NCBI GenBank assembly: GCA_900316565.1
Contig: ONDK01000020.1
Span: 1 to 64,000 of the forward strand
Source of the DNA: an uncultured Prevotella sp.
GTDB lineage: Bacteria; Bacteroidota; Bacteroidia; Bacteroidales; Bacteroidaceae
Length of the DNA: 64,000 bases
Direction of reading: 5' to 3'
Position numbers and translations under genes: made by a program. The notes under the pieces are model-generated. The model saw only the letters and a list, made by a program, of their open reading frames with translations. It did no database searches and was not told the DNA's origin. This document shows, piece by piece, positions 27,801 through 35,074 of the stretch. Position 1 is the first letter of the stretch, and each line of letters begins with the position of its first letter.

Positions 27801-28614
27801 GGTGTCACCTTATGTTAATGCAACAATCTATCAGGGTGTGCATAAGTCACTCGTAGGCAGAGGCGATGCTGCCCGCGGTTGGTCAATGGGTTGGAAGGTG
27901 TGCCTGTGGGCACGTATGCTCGACGGCGACCATGCCCTCAATATCATCAAGAATCAGTTGCGCTTGATGGACCCTAATGCCACCATGTTCGACGCTGACG
28001 GCGGCACATACGCTAATATGTTTGACGCTCATGCTCCGTTCCAGATTGACGGCAACTTCGGTTGCTGTGCCGGCATAGCAGAGATGCTGTTGCAGAGCCA
28101 TGCGGGATTCATGCACGTGCTGCCAGCACTGCCTGCAGCATGGGCAGAGGGCTCAGTTAAGGGCTTGCGCTCACGCGGCGGCTTTGAGGTGACTGAGATG
28201 ACATGGAAGGACGGCAAGATAACCTCTCTGAAGGTGAAATCTACCATTGGCGGCAATCTCCGTCTGCGTAGCAATACTGAACTGAAGTATGCCAACGGCA
28301 CAGCACTGACAGCTGCCAAGGGTGCTAACAGCAATGTGCTTATGCAGCCATACGTGATGCCAGAGCCTATTGTGGCTGACGCATCAAAGATACCTGCCAC
28401 CACTCTGCCTACTACATACCTCTATGACATTCCTACCGTAGCTGGTCAGGAGATAGAACTCATAGACAAGGCAAGCACTACAGCCGTACAGGCAGTGAAA
28501 ATGGCTGAGAAGAAGTTTCAGGACGGCTACACATACAGCCTTGATGGTCGTCGTGTCAGCGATTCATACAAGGGCATCGTGGTAAAGAGTGGCCGCAAGG
28601 TGGTAGTAAAGTAA
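24865..28614 (+). CDS. GH95 alpha-L-fucosidase/alpha-L-galactosidase with N-terminal beta domains
   Basis: 1249 aa with a signal sequence near residues 14-32. Residues ~36-235 look like a beta-sandwich (VVYSTDGGTTWKVLDDY) and ~240-340 like a bacterial Ig domain (LQSTKPADGATAVLPTGKV). The GH95 part starts near 353 (RLWYHRPAAYWEEALPLGNG). GH95 catalytic residues known from the Bifidobacterium bifidum AfcA enzyme have counterparts: Asn749 and Asn751 in TTNINVEMNYWP, Glu878 in NSPENHP, Asp1062 in QIDGNFG. Inverting hydrolysis of alpha-1,2-L-fucosyl or alpha-L-galactosyl ends, from host glycans or xyloglucan/pectin side chains, is expected; which one cannot be told. The C-terminal tail YSLDGRRVSDSYKGIVVKSG resembles a short motif ending many Prevotella secreted proteins, of unknown role. 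It ends at the hairpin terminator 28661-28713. Confidence 0.88.
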   Translation: MKNQDTKTIMQSAQAAILMLTMLLCAMSVRASESAVARWVFSTGYDVEKSGTTSIFTPNTLGWSQIANTKWSQTQPYFLPNECALVPEKCKVTVHTSDGKWQVTSSGSGPNYLLRLNTASTDKFTAKADYTDGTKHDQYFEIAMPTTSLRNVKLNFAIGDGSSSATKFGVVYSTDGGTTWKVLDDYTSGSHWNTYVDANYALDADNKESLIVRMLIQSATKTSNYNLKYVNILAEDTQAPQLQSTKPADGATAVLPTGKVIMLFNEGVVAQTDAKATLTNNATHESTAIAPVININKVSFPYEELDLTTSYTLTLPANSLADMAGNVLAEPIAVNFTTGDTRPVPPPVLDSKNRLWYHRPAAYWEEALPLGNGRLGAMVSGSVAIDTLQLNEDTFWGQSPNRNYNANAKNVLKQVQQYIFNKDYAAAQKLAIPNWMSQASHGAQYQAAGCVLVGFPGHRYDDDEKGQTAGAIDAQGYVRSLDLATATATTSYIVNGVTYTRNVFTSFDDNVTIMRIEASEAGALNFNVCFAAPQKTNMVKLGINKIADGMIEASLIPARKESEGVDNKLNCYTFIKVINDGGTQTNSTTQNVVEGGLVAGNPAAPAIEVSNATAATIIISSATNFVNYDDISGDAEAKALGYMTAYMNKAKSYATALADHTEKYQEQFDRVSLDLGKNEVQEKKDTETRIKEFRSMGGNDPGLVSNYFQFGRYLLISSSQPGTQPANLQGLWNPNARQYPAWDSKYTTNINVEMNYWPAEVTNLSECHNPFIEMVKDVSVTGAETASKMYGARGWALHHNTDIWRTTGAVDNGSVGVWPTCNAWFCSHLWEKYLFSGDKEYLADIYPVLKGCAQFFQDFLVKDPNTGYMVVAPSNSPENHPGICKYVDDNNKEMNCALFGGVAMDNQMVYDVLKNTAEAARTLGKDADFADALDDLKAQLTPYKIGKYGQVQEWQEDWDREYNSHRHLSHLWGAYPGDQVSPYVNATIYQGVHKSLVGRGDAARGWSMGWKVCLWARMLDGDHALNIIKNQLRLMDPNATMFDADGGTYANMFDAHAPFQIDGNFGCCAGIAEMLLQSHAGFMHVLPALPAAWAEGSVKGLRSRGGFEVTEMTWKDGKITSLKVKSTIGGNLRLRSNTELKYANGTALTAAKGANSNVLMQPYVMPEPIVADASKIPATTLPTTYLYDIPTVAGQEIELIDKASTTAVQAVKMAEKKFQDGYTYSLDGRRVSDSYKGIVVKSGRKVVVK

Positions 28615-28660
28615 AAAAATTAGCAAGATATCCAACGCTTGTTTTTACTGCCTAACAAAT

Positions 28661-28713
28661 GATTGTTCGCTGCGTAGATTTTAATAATTCCCTGCGTAGC
28701 GAACGATCTTTTT
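28661..28713 (+). terminator. Intrinsic terminator after the GH95 gene
   Basis: A 17-bp arm at 28661-28677 pairs with 28692-28708 with three G-T pairs and no mismatch, around a 14-nt AT-rich loop, followed by T5 at 28709-28713. Confidence 0.75.
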
Positions 28714-28733
28714 CTAGAGCGTTACAACATTGG

Positions 28734-28795
28734 GAACATAGCTTCGACCCCGCAAGAACATAGCTTCGACCCCGCAAGAACATAGCTTCGACCCC
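28734..28795. repeat. 22-bp tandem repeat, 2.8 copies
   Basis: Units begin at 28734, 28756 and 28778 with GAACATAGCTTCGACCCCGC, identical by eye. The third copy stops after 18 bases (ACCCC) and runs into ACTCA. There are no unique spacers, so this is not a CRISPR array. Confidence 0.85.
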
Positions 28796-29199
28796 ACTCA
28801 ATCAATAACTTCATCGCACGCTTTGCTTTCTTTCCCTTCTCTACTTGTCTCATAGACGGCATCCGTTATCCAACTGACGGACCACACCTGTCAGTGATGT
28901 CGATGTGCTCGTCGAGGATAATGCCACATACCACAAGCACCGGCATCCCGGCAATCACGCGGTGAAAGCAGGGATAAGGACCGAGGTGGTCTCTCTGCTT
29001 GTTACTAGGCAGTGGTCTCCCAGGCAAATATCTGGCCGTTTGTCGTTGAAAGGCAAGAATATATAATAGACAGAAGTACAGACTGGCTAAAATACTTTTC
29101 CCTCTGGCGGGTTCTACCCTTGTGATGTATGCAATTCTTAATTTGTAATATTAGAGTAAAATAATATGCAAAAAATTCTTTTATCTCGCTGTTTATCAC

Positions 29200-29207
29200 T
29201 AATTTTG
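29200..29207 (+). promoter_or_regulatory. -7 element of pnp
   Basis: TAATTTTG matches TAnnTTTG. The -33 region is T-rich but not an exact TTTG. The leader to the ATG at 29307 is about 93 nt, long enough for post-transcriptional control, which is known for pnp in Escherichia coli; nothing in the sequence proves it here. Confidence 0.5.
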
Positions 29208-29306
29208 CACGGTTTAATTATTTCGGAAGGGACATACTGCTGACAGAAAGCACACCCTTCTTCAGATGATTTTGGTCAAAACAATAAGTATTTTTTAGAT
29301 TTTTAG

Positions 29307-31532
29307 ATGAACGTAATTACGAAAACAGTTCAATTGCCAGATGGCAGGACCATCTCAATTGAGACCGGAAAGGTTGCGAAACAGGCTGACGGAGCCGCAG
29401 TCCTGAGACTTAACAACACCGTCCTTCTTGCAACAGTTTGCGCAGCCAAAGAGGCAGTTCCGGGTACAGACTTCATGCCTTTGCAAGTAGATTATCGCGA
29501 GCAGTATTCTGCCGCAGGCCGTTTTCCCGGTGGATTCACCAAGCGCGAAGGCAAAGCCAACGACGACGAGATCCTTACCTCTCGTCTTGTAGACCGTGTT
29601 CTGCGGCCTTTATTCCCATCCGACTATCACTGCGAGGTCTATGTTCAGGTGATGCTGCTGTCTGCTGACGGTGTGGATCAGCCTGACGCTCTTGCCGGTT
29701 TTGCGGCATCAGCAGCCATGGCCTGCTCAGATATTCCTTTCGAGTGCCCTATCAGTGAGGTGCGTGTAGCACGTATCAACGGCGAGTATGTCGTCGATCC
29801 TACCTTCGAGCAGATGAAGGATGCCGACATGGACATCATGGTCGGTGCCACCAAGGACAACATCATGATGGTTGAGGGCGAGATGGACGAAGTCAGCGAG
29901 CAGGACCTTATCGGTGCGCTTAAGGCTGCCCATGAGGCTATCAAGCCTATGTGCGCTCTTCAGGAGGAACTGATGAAAGAACTCGGCACGGATGTGAAGC
30001 GCGAGTATGACGATGAAATTAATGATGAGGAGCTCCGTGAGCAGGTTCGTAAGGAGACTTATGACAAGTGCTACGCAGAGGCTCAGGCCGGCGATGCCGA
30101 CAAGAAGCACCGCGAGGAGACCTACGACAATATCAAGCAGGAGTTTGTCGATGCTTATGACGCTGCTCACACAGACCTCAGCGAAGAGGACCTGGAGGAG
30201 AAGCACGCAGAGATAGACCGTTACTTCGCTGATGTACAGCGCGACTCTATGCGTCGTTCTGTTCTCGACACCGGTAAGCGTATGGATGGCCGTAAGTGCG
30301 ACGAGATCCGTCCTATCTGGTGCGAGGTGAGCCCGCTGCCTATGCCTCACGGAAGTGCTATCTTCCAGCGTGGTGAGACCATGTCGCTCTCTACCTGTAC
30401 ACTGGGTACGAAGCTTGACGAGAAGATGGTCGATGACGTACTCAACAAGAGCTATCAGCGTTTCCTCCTTCATTATAACTTCCCACCGTTCTGTACCGGT
30501 GAGGCTAAGGCACAGCGTGGCGTAGGCCGCCGCGAGATTGGCCATGGCCATCTGGCATGGCGTGCCCTGAAGGGTCAGATACCTGAGGACTTCCCTTACA
30601 CCGTCCGTCTGGTGTCTCAGATACTGGAGTCTAACGGCTCTTCATCAATGGCCACTGTCTGCGCAGGCACCCTGGCACTGATGGATGCCGGCGTTCCTAT
30701 GAAGAAGCCGGTCAGCGGTATCGCTATGGGTCTTATCAAGAACCCAGGTGAGGAGAAGTACGCTGTTCTCTCAGATATTCTCGGTGATGAGGACCATCTG
30801 GGCGATATGGACTTCAAGACGACCGGTACACGTGATGGTCTTACAGCTACACAGATGGATATCAAGTGCGACGGTCTGTCGTTCGAAATCCTGGAGAAGG
30901 CACTCATGCAGGCTAAGGCTGGCCGTGAGTATATCCTCGGCAAGCTCACGGACACTATCGCTGAGCCACGTGCTGAGCTCAAGCCGCAGGTTCCTCGTAT
31001 CGAGGCCTTCGACATTCCTAAGGAGTTCATCGGTGCTGTTATCGGCCCTGGTGGCAAGATTATCCAGCAGATGCAGGAGGAGACCGGCGCTACTATCACC
31101 ATCGATGAGACCGATGGCGTAGGAAAGGTGCAGGTCAGCGCTCCTAACAAGGCCAGCATCGACGCTGCCATCGCAAAGATTAAGGCCATCGTGGCCGTTC
31201 CTGAGGTGGGAGAGGTCTATGACGGTGTTGTCAAGAGCATCATGCCGTACGGTTGCTTCGTGGAGATCCTCCCGGGCCGTGAGGGCTTGCTGCATATCTC
31301 TGAGATTGCATGGAAGCGTCTCGAGACTGTTGAGGAGGCTGGTATCCACGAGGGTGACCATATCCAGGTGAAGCTCCTGGAGATTGATCCTAAGACGGGT
31401 AAGTACAAGCTGTCGCACCGCGTGCTCGAGGAGAAGCCAGAGGGCTACACTGAGCGCCCACGCCGTCCGCGTGGTGGTGAGCGTGGCGAGCGCCGTCCTC
31501 GTGGCGAGCATCGTCAGCACCGTGATCAATAA
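29307..31532 (+). CDS. pnp: Polyribonucleotide nucleotidyltransferase (PNPase)
   Basis: 741 aa. It performs phosphorolytic 3-prime to 5-prime RNA degradation as a homotrimer. Two RNase PH domains are visible ([21 protein letters not shown]..., then [20 protein letters not shown] with the conserved [18 protein letters not shown]), separated by an acidic helical domain. A KH domain ([20 protein letters not shown]) and an S1 domain ([20 protein letters not shown]) follow. The C-terminal ~25 residues are Arg/Gly-rich ([20 protein letters not shown]), an RNA-binding-type tail. Terminator at 31609-31662. Confidence 0.96.
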   Translation: MNVITKTVQLPDGRTISIETGKVAKQADGAAVLRLNNTVLLATVCAAKEAVPGTDFMPLQVDYREQYSAAGRFPGGFTKREGKANDDEILTSRLVDRVLRPLFPSDYHCEVYVQVMLLSADGVDQPDALAGFAASAAMACSDIPFECPISEVRVARINGEYVVDPTFEQMKDADMDIMVGATKDNIMMVEGEMDEVSEQDLIGALKAAHEAIKPMCALQEELMKELGTDVKREYDDEINDEELREQVRKETYDKCYAEAQAGDADKKHREETYDNIKQEFVDAYDAAHTDLSEEDLEEKHAEIDRYFADVQRDSMRRSVLDTGKRMDGRKCDEIRPIWCEVSPLPMPHGSAIFQRGETMSLSTCTLGTKLDEKMVDDVLNKSYQRFLLHYNFPPFCTGEAKAQRGVGRREIGHGHLAWRALKGQIPEDFPYTVRLVSQILESNGSSSMATVCAGTLALMDAGVPMKKPVSGIAMGLIKNPGEEKYAVLSDILGDEDHLGDMDFKTTGTRDGLTATQMDIKCDGLSFEILEKALMQAKAGREYILGKLTDTIAEPRAELKPQVPRIEAFDIPKEFIGAVIGPGGKIIQQMQEETGATITIDETDGVGKVQVSAPNKASIDAAIAKIKAIVAVPEVGEVYDGVVKSIMPYGCFVEILPGREGLLHISEIAWKRLETVEEAGIHEGDHIQVKLLEIDPKTGKYKLSHRVLEEKPEGYTERPRRPRGGERGERRPRGEHRQHRDQ

Positions 31533-31608
31533 AGTATTCAAAAGATATATAGATTAATTTCAGGTTATTATTGCTTGCTAGAGAGCAAGTCTTACCTTAG
31601 ATATTTTT

Positions 31609-31662
31609 GGTGCGCTGTTGCCATCCTGCTGTGAAGCATTTTGGCAGTAGCGCACCTTTTTT
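31609..31662 (+). terminator. Intrinsic terminator after pnp
   Basis: A 15-bp arm at 31609-31623 pairs with 31642-31656 (two G-T pairs), then T6 at 31657-31662 and further T-rich DNA. A smaller hairpin CTTGCT-AGAG-AGCAAG lies just before it, near 31574-31589. Confidence 0.8.
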
Positions 31663-31675
31663 ATTTGATATTTTT

Positions 31676-31707
31676 TTTGACGAAATAAAAATATTGTTGT
31701 ATATTTG
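31676..31707 (+). promoter_or_regulatory. Promoter of the TPR protein gene
   Basis: TTTG at 31676-31679, a 20-nt spacer and TATATTTG at 31700-31707. The ATG is at 31742. Confidence 0.75.
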
Positions 31708-31741
31708 CCGTTGGTAAGTTCAACTTTAAACCTAAGCTACT

Positions 31742-32674
31742 ATGGAAGTAAGAGACGTTTTCAAGTTACGGAAGGAGGGAAAGATTGAGGAGGCGTATGC
31801 CGCCATCCGTCCCATGTATGCCGTTCATAAAGGCCATTACACCACTGTATGCATGTTCTGGGTCGCTATGGATATGATGCAGCTGCGATATAAGCAGCGC
31901 CGTCTTGAGGAGGCTTATAAGATATTCCTTGCATTACTGCGCCTCTATCCTACGATGGAAGATACAGACCTGCGCGGACAGAGTGCGCTGATGCGTGCCG
32001 CACTGCTCGTCTTCGACCATAACCCTAAGTTCTCCATGCTCGACTTCATCACCAAATGGGGTATAGAGAAGCTTACCGGCGACGACTGGACATTCGGAAA
32101 AGCCGCCGGGCACGTCGTCCCTTCCCTTGGCATGCGCATCGTCGGAAAGGTCTTTAAGGAGGTGACTGGCAACCCTACTACGGACATGGCACTGAAGGCA
32201 GCGCCCATCCTCGCCGAGTCGCTGAAGCACAGTCCGTACAACATGAACAACCAGCGGTATAAGGCTATCATATATAAGATTATGGGCAAGACCGACAAGG
32301 CCATAAACATCTACCGCCACCTTATTGCCCATCATCATCAGAGCTACCTTTATCAGGAGCTTGCGGCCCTGGTCAGCGACGACCGCTGGAAGGTGGCCCT
32401 ACTGTGCCGTGCCATCGCCACGCAGCGTGAGCAGAAGTTCACGCAGAAGATGCGCCTCGAACTCGCCGACCTTCTCTTCAACAGCGACAAGCCGCGTGCC
32501 CGCTATGAGCTTGACCGTTGTATAGCCATACGCAAGGCGGCGGGCTTCAACACCACATGGCACATGCAAAACCTCAGCGCCAGTCTGGAGGGCATAGAGC
32601 CGGTGAGTGAGAAGGACGAGAGGGAGTTCTACCGTCGTCAAGGGGAAATTGTCGATCAGTTGCGCATTTTCTGA
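31742..32674 (+). CDS. TPR-like helical protein, DUF7017-like
   Basis: 310 aa, cytoplasmic (no signal or membrane segment). It is helical, with TPR-like pairs: KEGKIEEAYAAIRPMYAVHKG at the N-terminus, RRLEEAYKIFLALLRLYP, GKTDKAINIYRHLIAHHHQS, and a last repeat-like stretch KVALLCRAIATQREQKFTQK. The opening VRDVFKLRKEGKIEEAY and the CMFWVAMDMMQLR segment resemble TPR-type proteins often fused or linked to TOTE conflict-system genes in Bacteroidetes; that is recall from family patterns, not proof. No primase, endonuclease or other conflict gene lies beside it, and pnp and dusB flank it. It carries its own promoter and may be transcribed alone. Confidence 0.55.
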   Translation: MEVRDVFKLRKEGKIEEAYAAIRPMYAVHKGHYTTVCMFWVAMDMMQLRYKQRRLEEAYKIFLALLRLYPTMEDTDLRGQSALMRAALLVFDHNPKFSMLDFITKWGIEKLTGDDWTFGKAAGHVVPSLGMRIVGKVFKEVTGNPTTDMALKAAPILAESLKHSPYNMNNQRYKAIIYKIMGKTDKAINIYRHLIAHHHQSYLYQELAALVSDDRWKVALLCRAIATQREQKFTQKMRLELADLLFNSDKPRARYELDRCIAIRKAAGFNTTWHMQNLSASLEGIEPVSEKDEREFYRRQGEIVDQLRIF

Positions 32675-32692
32675 ATATAGGGCTCTGTGTTT

Positions 32693-32724
32693 TTTGGCGG
32701 AGTTAAAGATAATGCGTAATTTTG
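32693..32724 (+). promoter_or_regulatory. Promoter of dusB, very short leader
   Basis: TTTG at 32693-32696, a 20-nt spacer and TAATTTTG at 32717-32724. The start codon at 32737 leaves under ten untranslated bases, so dusB mRNA would be nearly leaderless. The box overlaps an in-frame ATG at 32722, which is therefore unlikely to be the start. Confidence 0.75.
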
Positions 32725-32736
32725 CGGCTTGAAATT

Positions 32737-33735
32737 ATGAAAATAGGTAACATAGATTTTGGTAACAGGCCCGTCTTCCTGGCTCCCATGGAGGACGTGA
32801 CGGATATAGGCTTCCGCAAGATGTGTAAGCGCTTCGGTGCGGCGATGGTATACACGGAGTTTGTCTCCGCCGACGCGGTGATAAGAAGTATCAAGTCGAC
32901 ACTGGCGAAGATGCGGATTGACGACGAAGAGCGCCCTGTGGGCATACAGATTTACGGTCGCGACGTGGCTTCCATGGTGGAGGCCGCGAAGATTGTGGAG
33001 AGCGTTCATCCCGATGTCATCGACTTGAACTTCGGATGTCCTGTGAAGAAGGTTGCCGGAAAGGGTGCCGGTGCGGGCATGCTGAGGAATATCCCGTTGC
33101 TGCTCGACATCACCCGTGCCGTGGTCGACGCTGTCCACACGCCGGTGACGGTGAAGACGCGTCTGGGATGGGATAAGGACAACCTTATCATCACGGAGCT
33201 CGCAGGACAGCTCCAGGACTGTGGCATCCAGGCACTGACCATCCATGGCCGCACACGTAGTCAGATGTATACTGGTGAGGCCGACTGGACGCTCATCGGG
33301 GAGGTGAAGCGCAACCCGGAGATACATATTCCGATAATAGGAAACGGTGATGTCGTCGACTACAAGACGGCAAAGGAGAAGTTCGATACGTATGATGTCG
33401 ATGCTATAATGATAGGACGTGCTACCTTCGGACGTCCTTGGATATTCCAGGAGATAAAGAATGGCGGCGACAGCGGACTGTCGTTGGACGACAAGATAGA
33501 TGTCCTGGAGGAGATGCTGCATATCAATGTGGAACGCATCGACGAGTACCGCGGCATACTCCATACGCGTCGTCATCTTGCCGCAAGTCCTATCTTTAAG
33601 GGTATCCCCGACTTCCGTCAGACAAGAATAAAGATGCTGCGGGCTGACAGAATGGAGGATCTGCTGAATATCCTTGAGGAGTGCAGGGAAATACTGAAAC
33701 GGCAGGAACATGACGGTGGCTCCGTGGAGATGTAA
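32737..33735 (+). CDS. dusB: tRNA-dihydrouridine synthase, DusB type
   Basis: 332 aa from 32737 (MKIGNIDFGNRP); the promoter position excludes the ATG five codons upstream. It is an FMN enzyme that reduces uridines in the tRNA D-loop with NADPH. Signatures are FLAPMEDVTDIGFRKMCKRFGA, DLNFGCPVKKVAGKGAGAGML with the catalytic Cys, VKTRLGWD, TIHGRTRSQMYTGEADW and IIGNGDVVDYKTAKE. Length and motif order are normal. The TauE/SafE permease gene follows within 8-17 bp. Confidence 0.92.
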   Translation: MKIGNIDFGNRPVFLAPMEDVTDIGFRKMCKRFGAAMVYTEFVSADAVIRSIKSTLAKMRIDDEERPVGIQIYGRDVASMVEAAKIVESVHPDVIDLNFGCPVKKVAGKGAGAGMLRNIPLLLDITRAVVDAVHTPVTVKTRLGWDKDNLIITELAGQLQDCGIQALTIHGRTRSQMYTGEADWTLIGEVKRNPEIHIPIIGNGDVVDYKTAKEKFDTYDVDAIMIGRATFGRPWIFQEIKNGGDSGLSLDDKIDVLEEMLHINVERIDEYRGILHTRRHLAASPIFKGIPDFRQTRIKMLRADRMEDLLNILEECREILKRQEHDGGSVEM

Positions 33736-33742
33736 ACATAGG

Positions 33743-34465
33743 ATGATGAGCATGTATATTACTTTGGTATTGGTAGGCCTTGTGGCCGGTACGCTCTCCG
33801 GGTCGGTAGGCTTCGGCGGAGGAATGATACTACTGCCGGTGATAACCTATTTCTATGGCGTGGAGGTCGCGGTTCCCGTGTCGACGATAGCGCAGATGAT
33901 GAGTAACATCTCCAGGGCTGCCATGGGATGGAAGGAGATAAAATGGCGGCAGGTGGCATGGTTTCTTGTGCCGGCTCTGCCTTTTACGGCTCTCGGCGCC
34001 TTCGGGTTCTCCATCGTCGACAAGGCACTTATGACGCGTCTGCTGTGCGTCTTCCTGATAGTGTTCTCCATTATGAAGCTGAAAGGGAAGATGCACCTGC
34101 CGAAAGGACGGCGGACGATGCTCATCGGCGGTGGCCTGACTGGATTTATCAATGGTATGCTTGGCATATCAGGACCATTGAGCAGTGCTGTCTTCCTTAC
34201 CCTGGAGCTCTCACCGGTGGCCTATATCGTCAGTGAGGCTACGGCGGCAGCAGCGATGCACGTGGTAAAGGCGGTTACATATGGGAAGTTCAACCTTATG
34301 AACTGGCATATCTTCCTCAATGGCTTTTTTATAGGATGTGCCATGATGCTCGGCAACTTCATAGCCCTTAAGTTGATAAAGCATGTCAACAAAAAGCCTT
34401 ATCAGCGTGTGGTGGCGGGGGTGATGATTGCCGTCTCGCTGTGGTTGATATTTACTGTGAAATGA
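33743..34465 (+). CDS. TauE/SafE-family membrane permease
   Basis: About 240 aa; the start is 33743 (MMSMYITLV) or 33752. Eight or so hydrophobic segments are visible. The duplicated family motif begins GTLSGSVGFGGGMILLPVIT and recurs as GGLTGFINGMLGISGPLSSA. The family exports sulfite, sulfonates or other small anions across the inner membrane; the substrate here is unknown. It lies close behind dusB and is probably cotranscribed. The last gene before the repeat cluster. Confidence 0.8.
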   Translation: MMSMYITLVLVGLVAGTLSGSVGFGGGMILLPVITYFYGVEVAVPVSTIAQMMSNISRAAMGWKEIKWRQVAWFLVPALPFTALGAFGFSIVDKALMTRLLCVFLIVFSIMKLKGKMHLPKGRRTMLIGGGLTGFINGMLGISGPLSSAVFLTLELSPVAYIVSEATAAAAMHVVKAVTYGKFNLMNWHIFLNGFFIGCAMMLGNFIALKLIKHVNKKPYQRVVAGVMIAVSLWLIFTVK

Positions 34466-34520
34466 AAACCTCAAACAATCATATAATATATGCCGCCAAG
34501 TCCGTCAGTGCAGTGTGTGG

Positions 34521-34592
34521 CTAGTGTAATGTCCTGAGCCAATTTACATCTTTAATAGGTTTGATGAGACTAAAGTCAGGACATTACACTAG
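34521..34592. repeat. 17-bp perfect inverted repeat pair, CTAGTGTAATGTCCTGA ends
   Basis: CTAGTGTAATGTCCTGA at 34521-34537 and its exact reverse complement at 34576-34592 enclose 38 bp. The ends resemble those of the element at 34830-35078 (CTAGTGTAGTGTCCTAA), so both probably descend from one transposon family. The outer CTAG could be a target duplication of YTAR type; this is inference. Confidence 0.8.
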
Positions 34593-34709
34593 GTGGGTGA
34601 TTAATGACTTAGCCGAAGAAAAACATGTAAATAAATTTCAAATTCAAGTTTTTTAAAATCCACCTTGCAACGCACTGTAATTCAGCGCGTTGCATTTTCC
34701 GTACACTTG

Positions 34710-34782
34710 CGTTCTATTTTCCGTATACTTTTTTGTAAATGTGGCACATTTACGATGTATTTTCCGTACACTTACAATGCAA
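34710..34782 (+). repeat. 73-bp dispersed intergenic element, copy A
   Basis: It starts CGTTCTATTTTCCGTATACT and contains the box TATTTTCCGTAYACTT twice, with a third close copy ATTTTCCGTACACTT just before it. It holds the palindrome GTAAATGTG-G-CACATTTAC at 34736-34754. It differs from copy B (53323-53395) at about three positions. Non-coding. Confidence 0.85.
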
Positions 34783-34856
34783 GTGTACTCCGTGTAAACA
34801 TTTTTGATAATTTATTTAGTAAAAAATGTCTAGTGTAGTGTCCTAATCATATTTAC

Positions 34857-34888
34857 TAGGGGTGGGGTTTATCCCCATCCTTCAAGGG
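34857..34888 (-). repeat. GGGGTGGGG-family repeat core, copy c
   Basis: 32-bp arm TAGGGGTGGGGTTTATCCCC... that is inverted at 34940-34971 with one mismatch. The same core is found twice at 174-252 and once, inverted, at 35843-35869. Confidence 0.8.
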
Positions 34889-34905
34889 CAGGTCACCTCC
34901 ATTTC

Positions 34906-34977
34906 TCCCCTAAAAGTGGAGAAAGAAATTACCTTTAAACCCTTGGAGGATGGGGATAAACCCCACCCCTACATTGG
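34906..34977 (+). repeat. GGGGTGGGG-family repeat, long copy d
   Basis: About 72 bp from CTCCCCTAAAAGTGGAG to CCACCCCTACATTGG. It aligns over its length with 35804-35875 with several differences, and its second half with the inverted copies at 1-260. Confidence 0.75.
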
Positions 34978-35074
34978 CATAAGTCGCTTCTATTCCTTAT
35001 AATTCATGTTATTAGGTAACTTTAGAAATTTGAATTGAGCCTATTATAGACGTAAATATGGTTAGGACACCACA

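Larger units (their letters stand above)
28615..29306. other. 692-bp intergenic stretch: terminator, 22-bp repeats, possible gene remnant, pnp leader
   Basis: It contains the GH95 terminator (28661-28713), three 22-bp tandem copies (28734-28795), a GC-richer segment (about 28800-29040) and the AT-rich pnp promoter. The GC-richer segment read on the minus strand gives short open stretches such as HRVIAGMPVLVVCGIILDEH before a stop, perhaps a decayed gene; the family was not recognised. A 64-codon minus frame at 29005-29199 has no supporting features. Confidence 0.5.
34466..35074. other. Gene-free 609-bp cluster of nested inverted repeats
   Basis: No protein-coding frame is supported. In order it holds a 17-bp inverted repeat pair (34521-34592), a 7-bp pair GCAACGC/GCGTTGC near 34667-34693, the 73-bp element shared with 53 kb (34710-34782), and a MITE-like element with 27-bp ends (34830-35078) that encloses a further 32-bp inverted repeat. 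The region separates two operons running in opposite directions and looks like an insertion hot spot. Confidence 0.75.

Noticed and set aside
24865..28614. Complete polysaccharide-utilisation locus with its own SusC/SusD
   Set aside because: Only the regulator and the GH95 gene are present between nadA and pnp; no transporter pair is nearby.
28734..28795. CRISPR array
   Set aside because: The repeats are directly adjacent with no unique spacers, and no cas gene is present.
29005..29199. 64-codon minus-strand open frame before pnp
   Set aside because: It overlaps the pnp promoter region, is AT-driven at one end and shows no recognisable domain or conserved context.
31742..32674. Active TOTE or other defence system
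   Set aside because: No primase, helicase or nuclease partner is adjacent; pnp and dusB are housekeeping genes.
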